DNA from: Alphaproteobacteria bacterium UBA2964
Lineage (GTDB): Bacteria > Pseudomonadota > Alphaproteobacteria > MPNO01 > UBA2964
Direction: 5' to 3'
NCBI GenBank assembly: GCA_002348425.1
Contig: DEBE01000126.1
Coordinates: 1-6,153, forward strand
Length of the DNA stretch: 6,153 nucleotides
In this document: piece by piece, positions 1-5,988 of the stretch
Layout of the letters: the number at the start of each line of letters is the position of its first letter
Numbering within the stretch: position 1 is the stretch's first letter
The notes under the pieces: model-generated
What the model saw: the letters and a program-made list of their open reading frames with translations, nothing else
What the model was told of the DNA's origin: nothing
The model's database searches: none
Program-made: the position numbers and the translations under genes

Positions 1-528
1 AATATTAGTAATACTGTAAAATACTGCCGACGCTAAGGCCACTATTGTCGCTAAACCAATTATCTCAAAACCTGGCCTAAGAATAATCATTGTCCCTATT
101 AAACCCACGAAACAAGCCAAAAAACTATCAATTCCTGCCCTTTCCCCAAGAAAGATAGCCGCGACAATTATCATGAAAAGCGGAAGAGTAAATTGTAGGG
201 CGTAAACTTCTGCAATAGGTATATTCGCAAGGGCATAGTACGTAGCCGCCATACCAAAATAGGTAAAAAGACCTCTCAAGAGAAAAAAATGCCAATTTTT
301 CAGGGAACCCCGTCCAGAAGAAGAAATATGTTTAAAAAAAAATGGAAATAAAATTATAACGGCTACAAGTGAACGCCAAAAAACTATCTCCAAAGTATTT
401 AATTCGGAAGAAAGCTGTTTGACAATTCCTGCATTTAAAGAATAACCGACTGCAGCTATTATCATCCAGGTAATTCCAGTGATAGCAGCATTTCGATGGC
501 TCAAAATATGCGTTAGGTTTTTCGTCAT
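1..528 (-). CDS. EamA/DMT-family transporter, third of a tandem triplet, 3' end cut by window edge
   Basis: This reads leftwards from ATG at 526-528 and stays open to base 1, giving the first 176 residues of a protein whose relatives are usually near 300. I translated it codon by codon and found no stop or frameshift. It contains the whole first EamA repeat (about five membrane helices): G-I-T-W-M in helix 1 (18-22), E47 and R52 at the start of helix 2, A-L-Q-F-T-L-P-L-F at 110-118, L-G-E at 127-129 and the G-x-x-G...R-P-G signature ending at 151-153. The family moves drugs or metabolites across the inner membrane, mostly outwards; the substrate here is unknown. The start overlaps the upstream gene's stop as ATGA (525-528), and only a weak AGGGA abuts the ATG, so translation is probably coupled. 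It keeps the conserved Arg and LGE residues that the other two copies have partly lost. Confidence 0.9.
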   Translation of the reverse strand, partial: MTKNLTHILSHRNAAITGITWMIIAAVGYSLNAGIVKQLSSELNTLEIVFWRSLVAVIILFPFFFKHISSSGRGSLKNWHFFLLRGLFTYFGMAATYYALANIPIAEVYALQFTLPLFMIIVAAIFLGERAGIDSFLACFVGLIGTMIILRPGFEIIGLATIVALASAVFYSITNI

Positions 529-1409
529 TCCCTATTTTTGCGCGCTGTTTCACGCCTCAACACATCATAAGCCCCAAAAAAGATAATAATAGCCCCTAAC
601 CAAGTCCAAAGGTCGGGTAATTCGGCAAACATCACATAACCTACTATGACTGACCAAGGCATGCGAAGAAAATTTATTGTCTGAACAATTCGAGCATCAG
701 CTTCTCTAATGGAAAATGTAAGACAGACCATCGCACCCATGAATAAAATACCCATCATAAGTATCCATGGCACCTGATCCCAAGTTGGAGTTACCCAATT
801 CATTGCGGCGGGAGCCGCTGAGAGCGGTACCACTATCATATTAGACACCATAGTAATTAAAATTGGGTTCTCGGTTGTCCCGAGTTTCCGAATAGCAATG
901 TTCGCCGCAGCAAAGGCAAATGCTGAGATAAGTGCTGCAAGAGCTCCGGGGTTAACTGGTATAACTCCAGGGCGAACAATTAATAACGCTCCTATAAAGC
1001 CGATCGCACATGACAACCAACCCCGAAGCCCCACAAACTCCCCCAACAAAATACCTGCAAGAAGAATAGTAAATAGCGGGACAGTAAAGAGAAGCGCCTG
1101 AACATTAGCAATATCCATCACCGAATAAGCATAAAAGGATGCAAGCATCCCAAAGAAAGATAACAATCCCCGAATTATATAAAGGCCAAACCTTTTCTTA
1201 ACTCCCTGTAAAGAACCCTTCGGCAATCTCATAGCCATAGGGATCAATAAAATTGCACTGATACTGCTAAAAAAAAACACGAGCTCAAAAACACCAAAAT
1301 CATTAGAAAGTTTTCGAACAAAGCCACTAGCCGTTGCTTGAAAACCCGTAGCCAGTATCATCCACAGAACACCACGAATAACTGAGCTGGAAAATAAAGG
1401 CGATATCAT
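525..1409 (-). CDS. EamA/DMT-family transporter, middle copy of tandem triplet
   Basis: A 294-residue hydrophobic protein with two EamA repeats and about ten predicted membrane helices, the usual family length. Seen directly: V-L-W-M in helix 1 (14-17), P-L-F-T-I at 111-115, L-G-E at 122-124, R-P-G at 146-148, and in repeat 2 A-D-A-R-I-V-Q (237-243) followed by L-P-D-L-W-T-W-L-G-A near 264-273. Probable role is inner-membrane export of a small metabolite or drug; the substrate is not predictable. The ATG at 1407-1409 overlaps the previous stop by four bases, and its own TGA overlaps the next start by four, so it is the centre of a coupled operon. It is the odd copy: the conserved helix-2 Arg (R43 and R52 in its neighbours) is F47, and the D/E and Q of the helix-4 region motif are N102 and L107. 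F47 lies in a run of nine A (1269-1277 on the plus strand). Confidence 0.92.
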   Translation of the reverse strand: MISPLFSSSVIRGVLWMILATGFQATASGFVRKLSNDFGVFELVFFFSSISAILLIPMAMRLPKGSLQGVKKRFGLYIIRGLLSFFGMLASFYAYSVMDIANVQALLFTVPLFTILLAGILLGEFVGLRGWLSCAIGFIGALLIVRPGVIPVNPGALAALISAFAFAAANIAIRKLGTTENPILITMVSNMIVVPLSAAPAAMNWVTPTWDQVPWILMMGILFMGAMVCLTFSIREADARIVQTINFLRMPWSVIVGYVMFAELPDLWTWLGAIIIFFGAYDVLRRETARKNRE

Positions 1410-2299
1410 TTTATCTCAGGCCTCTTTAAACCTTGATTAGAATCTTGTTGAGTCCCCTCACGTAAAACTATGTAGTAAGAAGATATAAAGATTATCGCAG
1501 CACCAATCCAAGTCCAGGTATCTGGTAATTCGAGAAACATCAAGTAACCAATTAAGGCAGCGAATATCATTCGCGTGAATTGAAATGGTTGAACAACCCG
1601 CGCATCTGCGGCCCCAACTGACAATGTAAAACACAACCCACCAATAGCACTAAAAAACGCCGCCCCTAATACCCACGGTAATTGTTCAGTGGTAGGTGTG
1701 ACCCAGACAAAAAACGTTGGAATTAATGCTAATGGCAACATCAAAAGATTGGAATAAATTGTAATAGTCCCTGCGTTTTGTGTTTTGGTTAGGACCTTAA
1801 GCGTCGTGTTAGATCCTGCTGACATCATCGCAGATGCAATAGCCGCGGCTGCCGCGGCAGTAAGTTCAATAACGCCGGGACGCATTACAATCAAAGCACC
1901 GACGAGTCCAACAAAGCACGCCACCCATGAATGGTGATCCGTTGGTTGTTTAAGTATCAAAACTGCCAGCACAATTGTAAATAGTGGGATTGTAAATTGT
2001 AAGGCGAACACATCAGCTATGGGCATTTTACCCCATGCGAAGAACAATAAAACCATAGCCGTATAGGCGAAAGTTACTCTCAATAAATATAATGGTATTC
2101 GACTAGTCCGCATTACTCCAAATCCTTGGCGTAAAAGCCAAGGAATAAAAATCAATAAACCTATAATATTTCGAAAAAAAACTAATTCGAGTGTCGGCAC
2201 TTCGGCACCAAGCTGCCTGACACAAGCACCTGCTGCTGCGCTAAGAAACATAGCCAAACACATCCAAATAATCCCGGCAATAGAACGGTCTAAAATCAA
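1406..2299 (-). CDS. EamA/DMT-family transporter, first copy of tandem triplet, TTG start
   Basis: A 297-residue membrane protein with two EamA repeats, about ten predicted helices. Visible motifs: I-I-W-M in helix 1 (10-13), E38 and R43 opening helix 2, A-L-Q-F-T-I-P-L-F at 99-107, R-P-G at 140-142, and in repeat 2 A-D-A-R-V-V-Q (231-237) and L-P-D-T-W-T-W-I-G-A near 258-267. As a DMT-superfamily protein it probably exports a small molecule across the inner membrane. The start is TTG at 2297-2299: an in-frame TAA lies four codons upstream (2309-2311), no ATG occurs until residue 13 inside helix 1, and AAGGA (2306-2310) sits six bases before the TTG. The L-G-E motif found in the other two copies is L-K-Q here (116-118). 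Its TGA overlaps the next gene's ATG. It is closer to the third copy than to the second. Confidence 0.93.
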   Translation of the reverse strand: MILDRSIAGIIWMCLAMFLSAAAGACVRQLGAEVPTLELVFFRNIIGLLIFIPWLLRQGFGVMRTSRIPLYLLRVTFAYTAMVLLFFAWGKMPIADVFALQFTIPLFTIVLAVLILKQPTDHHSWVACFVGLVGALIVMRPGVIELTAAAAAAIASAMMSAGSNTTLKVLTKTQNAGTITIYSNLLMLPLALIPTFFVWVTPTTEQLPWVLGAAFFSAIGGLCFTLSVGAADARVVQPFQFTRMIFAALIGYLMFLELPDTWTWIGAAIIFISSYYIVLREGTQQDSNQGLKRPEIK

Positions 2300-2305
2300 A
2301 ATTTT

Positions 2306-2310
2306 TCCTT
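2306..2310 (-). promoter_or_regulatory. Ribosome binding site deciding the TTG start of the first DMT gene
   Basis: AAGGA on the minus strand lies six bases upstream of TTG (2297-2299). The in-frame TAA at 2309-2311 overlaps this site, so no longer reading frame is possible. This makes TTG the best start and shows that the lead gene of the operon has its own ribosome entry. Confidence 0.7.
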
Positions 2311-2412
2311 ATTTTACTATATGCTGCATCCGTTGGAGCCCGTGATTTTGAATATTGTTTATAGTATTAAAATGAATAATAACTAGCGTCAGGAATTTAC
2401 TCTCAGACAAGT

Positions 2413-2456
2413 CCGGAAATTTGTCAGACTACAAATTTTATAGCAAATTTGACCGG
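2413..2456. repeat. AT-rich inverted repeats with mutually exclusive pairing in the spacer before the DMT operon
   Basis: AAATTTGT (2417-2424) and ACAAATTT (2431-2438) form a perfect 8-bp hairpin with a 6-base loop. A second CAAATTT at 2444-2450 can pair with the same left arm instead, extended across a two-base bulge by CCGG at 2413-2416 and 2453-2456. The two folds exclude each other. No T-run follows on either strand, so a standard intrinsic terminator is unlikely. It could be an operator, an mRNA leader structure for the DMT operon, or 3' structure of the oxidoreductase mRNA. The repeats are seen; any function is inference. Confidence 0.45.
2437..2445 (-). promoter_or_regulatory. Possible extended -10 promoter for the DMT operon
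   Basis: On the minus strand TGC-TATAAA matches the extended -10 form (TGnTATAAT, one mismatch in the hexamer). No good -35 is found 16-18 bases upstream, as can be the case for extended -10 promoters. Transcription would start near 2430 and give a leader of about 130 bases that begins within or just after the inverted repeats. A weaker alternative -10, TACTAT, lies at 2361-2366, also without a clear -35. The rest of the 2300-2478 spacer is AT-rich and I see nothing else in it that I can name. Confidence 0.25.
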
Positions 2457-2478
2457 GATGATACTTGACATCCTCCTT

Positions 2479-3513
2479 CTATTCAGCTGCGCAAGCACTG
2501 GACTGCCGAGGCTTAAGCTCGAAGGCCTCAGCAAGCAACTCATAGGAACGAAAACGGGTCTCTAATGTTGGACAAATGGTGAGAATTACAAATTCATCAA
2601 CATCATAAATTTCGCCAAGAGATAGAAGCCCTTCTTTTACTTGCTCTTTTGTCCCCCAGATACACCGTTGACGATTGAAGCGCCTCAAGGACTCTTCTTG
2701 ACGTGAATATACATAGGTTTCTGCTTCTTCAAAGGATGGTACCGGGCCTGCCCGACCTGTGCGCTGGCGTACGGATGAAAGGTCGCGGCATTTCATCAAG
2801 CGCTCTGCCGCTTCTTCCGTCTCTGCGGCTATAACAAAGACCCCAATGTTTACGATGGGATAAGGCCAAGAAGCCGATGGCCGAAAATGCTCTCGATATG
2901 CCTTAACAGCCTCAGGTCCACCCTCAGAAACAATAAAATGGGCAAAGGAAAAGGGTAAACCAAAGTATGCAGCAAGCGATGCACTTTGATCACTTGACCC
3001 TAACATCCAAACTTCTGGAGTCGTTTTGCCAGCCGGCATCGCCTCTACATTACAAAAAGGATGGTCTTCAGGAAGATTGCCTTCCAAATAGCCCATCATA
3101 TCGCGGACCTTAACCGGATAGTGCTCTGGACCGAGTGACCCAGGTCCGGTTTGCAGCGCCTGATTTGTTATTTGATCACTACCGGGGGCACGCCCAATTC
3201 CGAGATCTATCCGTCCAGGATATAGAGTTTCTATCATCCGAAAGGACTCAGCTACCTTTAGAGGGCTATAATGACTCAACATTATTCCACCGGAACCGAC
3301 CCGTATCCCAGTTGTACGCCCGGCCAGCTGTGGAATTAAAATTTCTGGGGCTGCGCCAGCAAGTCCTTTACTACTATGGTGTTCAGCTAACCAATAACGC
3401 TTATAGCCGAGCTGGTCAGCCCTTTCCGCAAGTTGGAGTGTATCCGCAACAGCCTCTGCAGGACTGGCACCTGCCCTAATCGGGGATTGATCTAAAACGC
3501 TCAAAAAAGCCAT
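2479..3513 (-). CDS. LLM-class flavin-dependent oxidoreductase (MsnO8-like / luciferase-family group 1)
   Basis: A 344-residue cytoplasmic protein of the bacterial luciferase-like monooxygenase fold (TIM barrel, using reduced FMN or a similar flavin). The N-terminus L-S-V-L-D-Q-S-P-I (4-12) is typical of the MsnO8/TIGR03558-type group, as are W-L-A-E-H-H (41-46), G-S-G-G-I-M-L-S-H-Y (73-82), L-Y-P-G-R-I-D-L-G-I-G-R-A-P-G (97-111) and M-L-G-S-S (170-174). Length fits the family. I chose the ATG at 3511-3513; the frame extends 20 codons further to a TTG, but the family's conserved start fits the ATG. Its ribosome site is poor (GGCGGA very close to the ATG). The natural substrate is unknown; members of the class oxidise or hydroxylate varied organic compounds. 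It is divergent from the MFS gene across a 122-base gap and lies 179 bases upstream of the DMT operon on the same strand, so co-transcription with it is possible. Stop is TAG. Confidence 0.93.
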   Translation of the reverse strand: MAFLSVLDQSPIRAGASPAEAVADTLQLAERADQLGYKRYWLAEHHSSKGLAGAAPEILIPQLAGRTTGIRVGSGGIMLSHYSPLKVAESFRMIETLYPGRIDLGIGRAPGSDQITNQALQTGPGSLGPEHYPVKVRDMMGYLEGNLPEDHPFCNVEAMPAGKTTPEVWMLGSSDQSASLAAYFGLPFSFAHFIVSEGGPEAVKAYREHFRPSASWPYPIVNIGVFVIAAETEEAAERLMKCRDLSSVRQRTGRAGPVPSFEEAETYVYSRQEESLRRFNRQRCIWGTKEQVKEGLLSLGEIYDVDEFVILTICPTLETRFRSYELLAEAFELKPRQSSACAAE

Positions 3514-3554
3514 GGTCCGCCATAAACGATATTTGGAATGAATACGCTGTATGC

Positions 3555-3583
3555 TTGGACACCGCCAAAACAAGACATAGACT
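3555..3583 (+). promoter_or_regulatory. Possible sigma70-type promoter for the MFS-dehydrogenase pair
   Basis: TTGGAC (3555-3560) and TAGACT (3578-3583) are separated by 17 bases, with three and four of six matches to the -35 and -10 consensus. A start near 3590 would leave a leader of about 45 bases before the MFS ATG. The match is weak and rests on spacing and position only. I found no convincing facing promoter for the oxidoreductase in the same gap. Confidence 0.25.
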
Positions 3584-3612
3584 GCTGGACAACAATGAAT
3601 AAGTCTAGTCTA
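3578..3612. repeat. Operator-like inverted and direct repeats in the divergent intergenic region
   Basis: TAGACT at 3578-3583 is the inverse of AGTCTA at 3602-3607, which is repeated at once as AGTCTA at 3607-3612 (sharing one base). The left arm coincides with the candidate -10 box and the right arms lie just before the MFS ribosome site. This layout would suit a repressor or a divergent regulator, but six-base arms can arise by chance and no regulator gene is present in the window. Confidence 0.25.
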
Positions 3613-3613
3613 A

Positions 3614-3619
3614 AAGGAG
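3614..3619 (+). promoter_or_regulatory. Strong but distant ribosome binding site of the MFS gene
   Basis: AAGGAG is a near-perfect Shine-Dalgarno sequence, but 16 bases separate it from the ATG at 3636, against the usual 5-10. The codons between (TTA, AAA, AAT, TAT, TTT) offer no alternative start in frame. The spacer is all A and T except for nothing else, so it is unstructured. A nine-codon reading frame starting at ATG 3595-3597 runs through this site and ends in TAA at 3622-3624. Confidence 0.5.
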
Positions 3620-3635
3620 TTTAAAAAATTATTTT

Positions 3636-5039
3636 ATGTCAAACAGCAAAGCCAGTTGGCTAGACTTGTTTCGCGAGGGTCGCAGTTCCTACACCATCCT
3701 GCTCAATCTTGGGATTGCCCTGCATGCAATAGATATTTTTATTATCACTACAATAATGCCTACCGTAGTCAATGACATCGGAGGTATTTCATATTATGCC
3801 TGGACTTCGATGCTCTATATGGTAGGCACTATCATCGGAGCCGCTGCAGGCGCATATATGCGGGATCGGCTAGGCACGCAGCGCGGATATATTTGGGGCG
3901 GACTCACGCTTCTTTTTGGAACAATTGCATGCGCAATTCCACCGGATATGGCGACCTTGTTGATAGCTCGTTTACTAAAGGGTGTTGGTGGAGGTCTTGT
4001 CATCTCACAGTCAATGGCTCTGGTCCGAGATCTTTATTCACCAAATATTAGGACACGAATTCTCGCGACCATATCGACCACCTGGAGTGTGGCAGCTTTA
4101 TTTGGGCCTGGTGTAGGTGGTGTATTTGCCGAGCTAGAAACATGGCGTGGCTCATTTTGGGCACAAGCTCCTTTTGTTATCTTATTTGTAATAATGGCAT
4201 GGAAATTAATCCCAAATCAAAAGACGGCCACGGTTAAAAAACGTTTTCCATGGAGACGATTATTAATGCTAGCACTAGGTGTATTAGCTGCGGGACTTAC
4301 TAATCAATATAAAATACCTTTAATCAGTTTGGGACTAATTATCCTCGCCATTCTTCTTGTATGGATAACCTTTCGCCGGGATAGTACCTCGGATATAAAA
4401 CTTTTTCCGAGTAACGCATTATCGATTTTTTCACCAGTGGGTCTGGCTTATTGGTCCTATTTTCTAATTTCCGTCACGCATACGACTTTACTGATCTTCG
4501 CTCCCCTATTTCTTCAGATTCTGCATGAGCTTACACCTCTATTATTAGGTTATCTCTCTTTAACCTTTTCAATCGGTTGGACCCTTGGATCAATAATAGC
4601 TTCAGGATGGTCAGGGTTCTGGGAGCGCAGTGGCTCTACAATTGGGATGATTTTTTCAGCTATCACAACGGTTATATTCACAATGTCAATTCTCTCAGGC
4701 AATATCTTTACGATTACATTCTGGAGTGCGCTGATTGGCTTGGGAATCGGCGCGACAAATGTACTTATGACTAATTATGGTATGAGTGTTGCCCGAGAAG
4801 GAGAAGAAGCAATCACAGCGGCGGCAATGCCAACAATTCGTTCTTTAGGCGTAGCATTTGGAGCTGCTGCTGCTGGTTTGATGGCCAACACTGCGGGACT
4901 AGACCAAGGAATTTCCAAAGAAATAATATATGACGTAGCATTTTGGGTTCTCGGCTTCACGGCAATAATTCCAGCAGTTTCTGCTCTTTTCTGCTTACGT
5001 GCGGCTACTTGGGGTTGGAAATTTAGAACAGAACGCTAG
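3636..5039 (+). CDS. MFS transporter, DHA2-like (probable 14-helix drug/metabolite:H+ antiporter)
   Basis: A 467-residue inner-membrane protein. Helix 1 carries D33 and P42 in the arrangement of the DHA2 motif D1. The helix 2-3 loop has motif A (G72, D77, R78, G80, R83), helix 4 has motif B (R112, G116, G118), and helix 5 has the antiporter motif C, G-P-G-V-G-G (157-162), followed by W170-R171. Two extra hydrophobic stretches between the halves (about 207-225 and 228-246) suggest the 14-helix DHA2 plan rather than 12. Motif C points to proton-coupled export, but the substrate is unknown. The start ATG has a strong but distant ribosome site. The gene is divergent from the flavin oxidoreductase and followed after 52 bases by the dehydrogenase on the same strand, so the two are probably one operon. 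Nothing looks truncated or frameshifted. Confidence 0.93.
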   Translation: MSNSKASWLDLFREGRSSYTILLNLGIALHAIDIFIITTIMPTVVNDIGGISYYAWTSMLYMVGTIIGAAAGAYMRDRLGTQRGYIWGGLTLLFGTIACAIPPDMATLLIARLLKGVGGGLVISQSMALVRDLYSPNIRTRILATISTTWSVAALFGPGVGGVFAELETWRGSFWAQAPFVILFVIMAWKLIPNQKTATVKKRFPWRRLLMLALGVLAAGLTNQYKIPLISLGLIILAILLVWITFRRDSTSDIKLFPSNALSIFSPVGLAYWSYFLISVTHTTLLIFAPLFLQILHELTPLLLGYLSLTFSIGWTLGSIIASGWSGFWERSGSTIGMIFSAITTVIFTMSILSGNIFTITFWSALIGLGIGATNVLMTNYGMSVAREGEEAITAAAMPTIRSLGVAFGAAAAGLMANTAGLDQGISKEIIYDVAFWVLGFTAIIPAVSALFCLRAATWGWKFRTER

Positions 5040-5078
5040 CCGAAATTCCTTCCCTGACTTAAGATCAGATAATTTTTT

Positions 5079-5084
5079 AAAGGA
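5079..5084 (+). promoter_or_regulatory. Ribosome binding site fixing the dehydrogenase start
   Basis: AAAGGA lies seven bases before ATG 5092-5094. The frame is open upstream to a GTG at 4999 inside the MFS gene, which would add 31 residues, but this ribosome site and the family's N-terminus both favour the ATG. Confidence 0.7.
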
Positions 5085-5091
5085 CTTAGCC

Positions 5092-5988
5092 ATGACAATC
5101 AAAAATGTCGCCATTTTAAGCCCTGGCGAGATGGGAGCAGCAACTGGAAAAGCATTCCGAGACAATGGTTTCAAAATTATTACCGCCTTGGAGGGTCGCA
5201 GTACAATAACACGCCAACGTGCCGCTGATGCTGGGTTTCGGGATTGTGGTTCAATCACTTTGGCATTAGCGGAAGCGGACATTGTATTTTCAATTTTACC
5301 CCCGGGAGACGCATTGGCTCAGGCCGAGCTAATTGCCGCGAAGATGAAAGAAACTGGATTAGCCCCACTTTATTTTGATTGTAACGCGGTATCCCCGGAA
5401 ACAGCCTTAAAAATTGGGGCTATTATAGAAGGCGCGGGAGCCGATTATATTGACGGAGGAATTGTCGGCAATCCTCCCGGCGCTTCTGTACCAACGCGAT
5501 TTTTTGTAAGTGGAAGCGGTGCAGAAAAGATGGATATCTTTGACGGGTGCGGTATTGAAGTTAAGCAATGCGGTGTCACAGCTGGTACCGCCTCTGCTAT
5601 TAAGATGTGTTATGCAGGTATAACAAAAGGTACTAGTGCGCTTCATGCTGCCGTATTAATGGCCGCTGAAAAATTAAACGTATCCGAGGAGTTGCATAAT
5701 GAACTTATTTACAGCCAAACGGCTATTTACAAACGCATGGAGGCTATGACCCCTGCCCTTCCCGCCGTTTCTGATCGTTATATAGGCGAAATGGAAGAAA
5801 TAGCCAAAACATTTAGAACAATTGCAATGCCGCCCGGTTTTCATCAGGGAGCAGCTGATTTATACCGTCTTATGACAAAATCACCTTTCGCTGCGGAAAT
5901 ACGCGAGACCGTGGATAAAAACCGAACCATGCGTCAAACAATAACTGGGTGTGCTGCGGTGATAGGAAAAAAAGAGGTTGCAGAATAA
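5092..5988 (+). CDS. NAD(P)-dependent oxidoreductase, 6PGDH-like with DUF1932-type C-terminal domain
   Basis: A 298-residue cytoplasmic enzyme. Residues 1-125 form a Rossmann domain: V-A-I-L-S-P-G-E-M-G at 6-15 is the dinucleotide-binding turn in the form typical of DUF1932 proteins, and E34-G-R36-S after the second strand puts an Arg where NADP-preferring members often have one (inference). D-G-G-I-V-G at 121-126 matches the substrate-binding signature of beta-hydroxyacid dehydrogenases. K171, in A-I-K-M-C-Y-A, aligns with the family's catalytic Lys. R-Y-I-G-E-M-E-E-I-A (229-238) is characteristic of the DUF1932 C-terminal domain, which is all-helical. The likely reaction is NAD(P)-linked oxidation or reduction of a hydroxy acid or sugar acid; the substrate cannot be read from sequence. 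It follows the MFS gene by 52 bases without a convincing terminator, so the two probably share a transcript and perhaps a substrate pathway. Stop is TAA. Confidence 0.92.
   Translation: MTIKNVAILSPGEMGAATGKAFRDNGFKIITALEGRSTITRQRAADAGFRDCGSITLALAEADIVFSILPPGDALAQAELIAAKMKETGLAPLYFDCNAVSPETALKIGAIIEGAGADYIDGGIVGNPPGASVPTRFFVSGSGAEKMDIFDGCGIEVKQCGVTAGTASAIKMCYAGITKGTSALHAAVLMAAEKLNVSEELHNELIYSQTAIYKRMEAMTPALPAVSDRYIGEMEEIAKTFRTIAMPPGFHQGAADLYRLMTKSPFAAEIRETVDKNRTMRQTITGCAAVIGKKEVAE

Noticed and set aside
332..553. Minus-strand 73-codon frame at the left
   Set aside because: It lies in another frame over the start of the third DMT gene, whose translation shows clear family motifs throughout; the frame's own product is Cys/Asn-rich and unrecognisable.
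3135..3479. Plus-strand 114-codon frame opposite the flavin oxidoreductase
   Set aside because: It is a mirror of a well-conserved coding region on the other strand, with no ribosome site and no recognisable product.
3514..3573. Longer TTG start for the flavin oxidoreductase
   Set aside because: The additional 20 residues are not family-like, and the conserved N-terminal motif begins three residues after the ATG at 3511-3513.
5054..5080. Terminator between the MFS gene and the dehydrogenase
   Set aside because: CTGA/TCAG gives only a four-base stem before a T-run that starts several bases later; too weak to end transcription.
4999..5091. Longer GTG start for the dehydrogenase
   Set aside because: It would overlap the MFS gene and add 31 residues before the Rossmann strand; AAAGGA at 5079-5084 supports the ATG at 5092.
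5407..5646. Minus-strand 79-codon frame inside the dehydrogenase
   Set aside because: Fully inside a conserved gene on the opposite strand, with no supporting motif or ribosome site.
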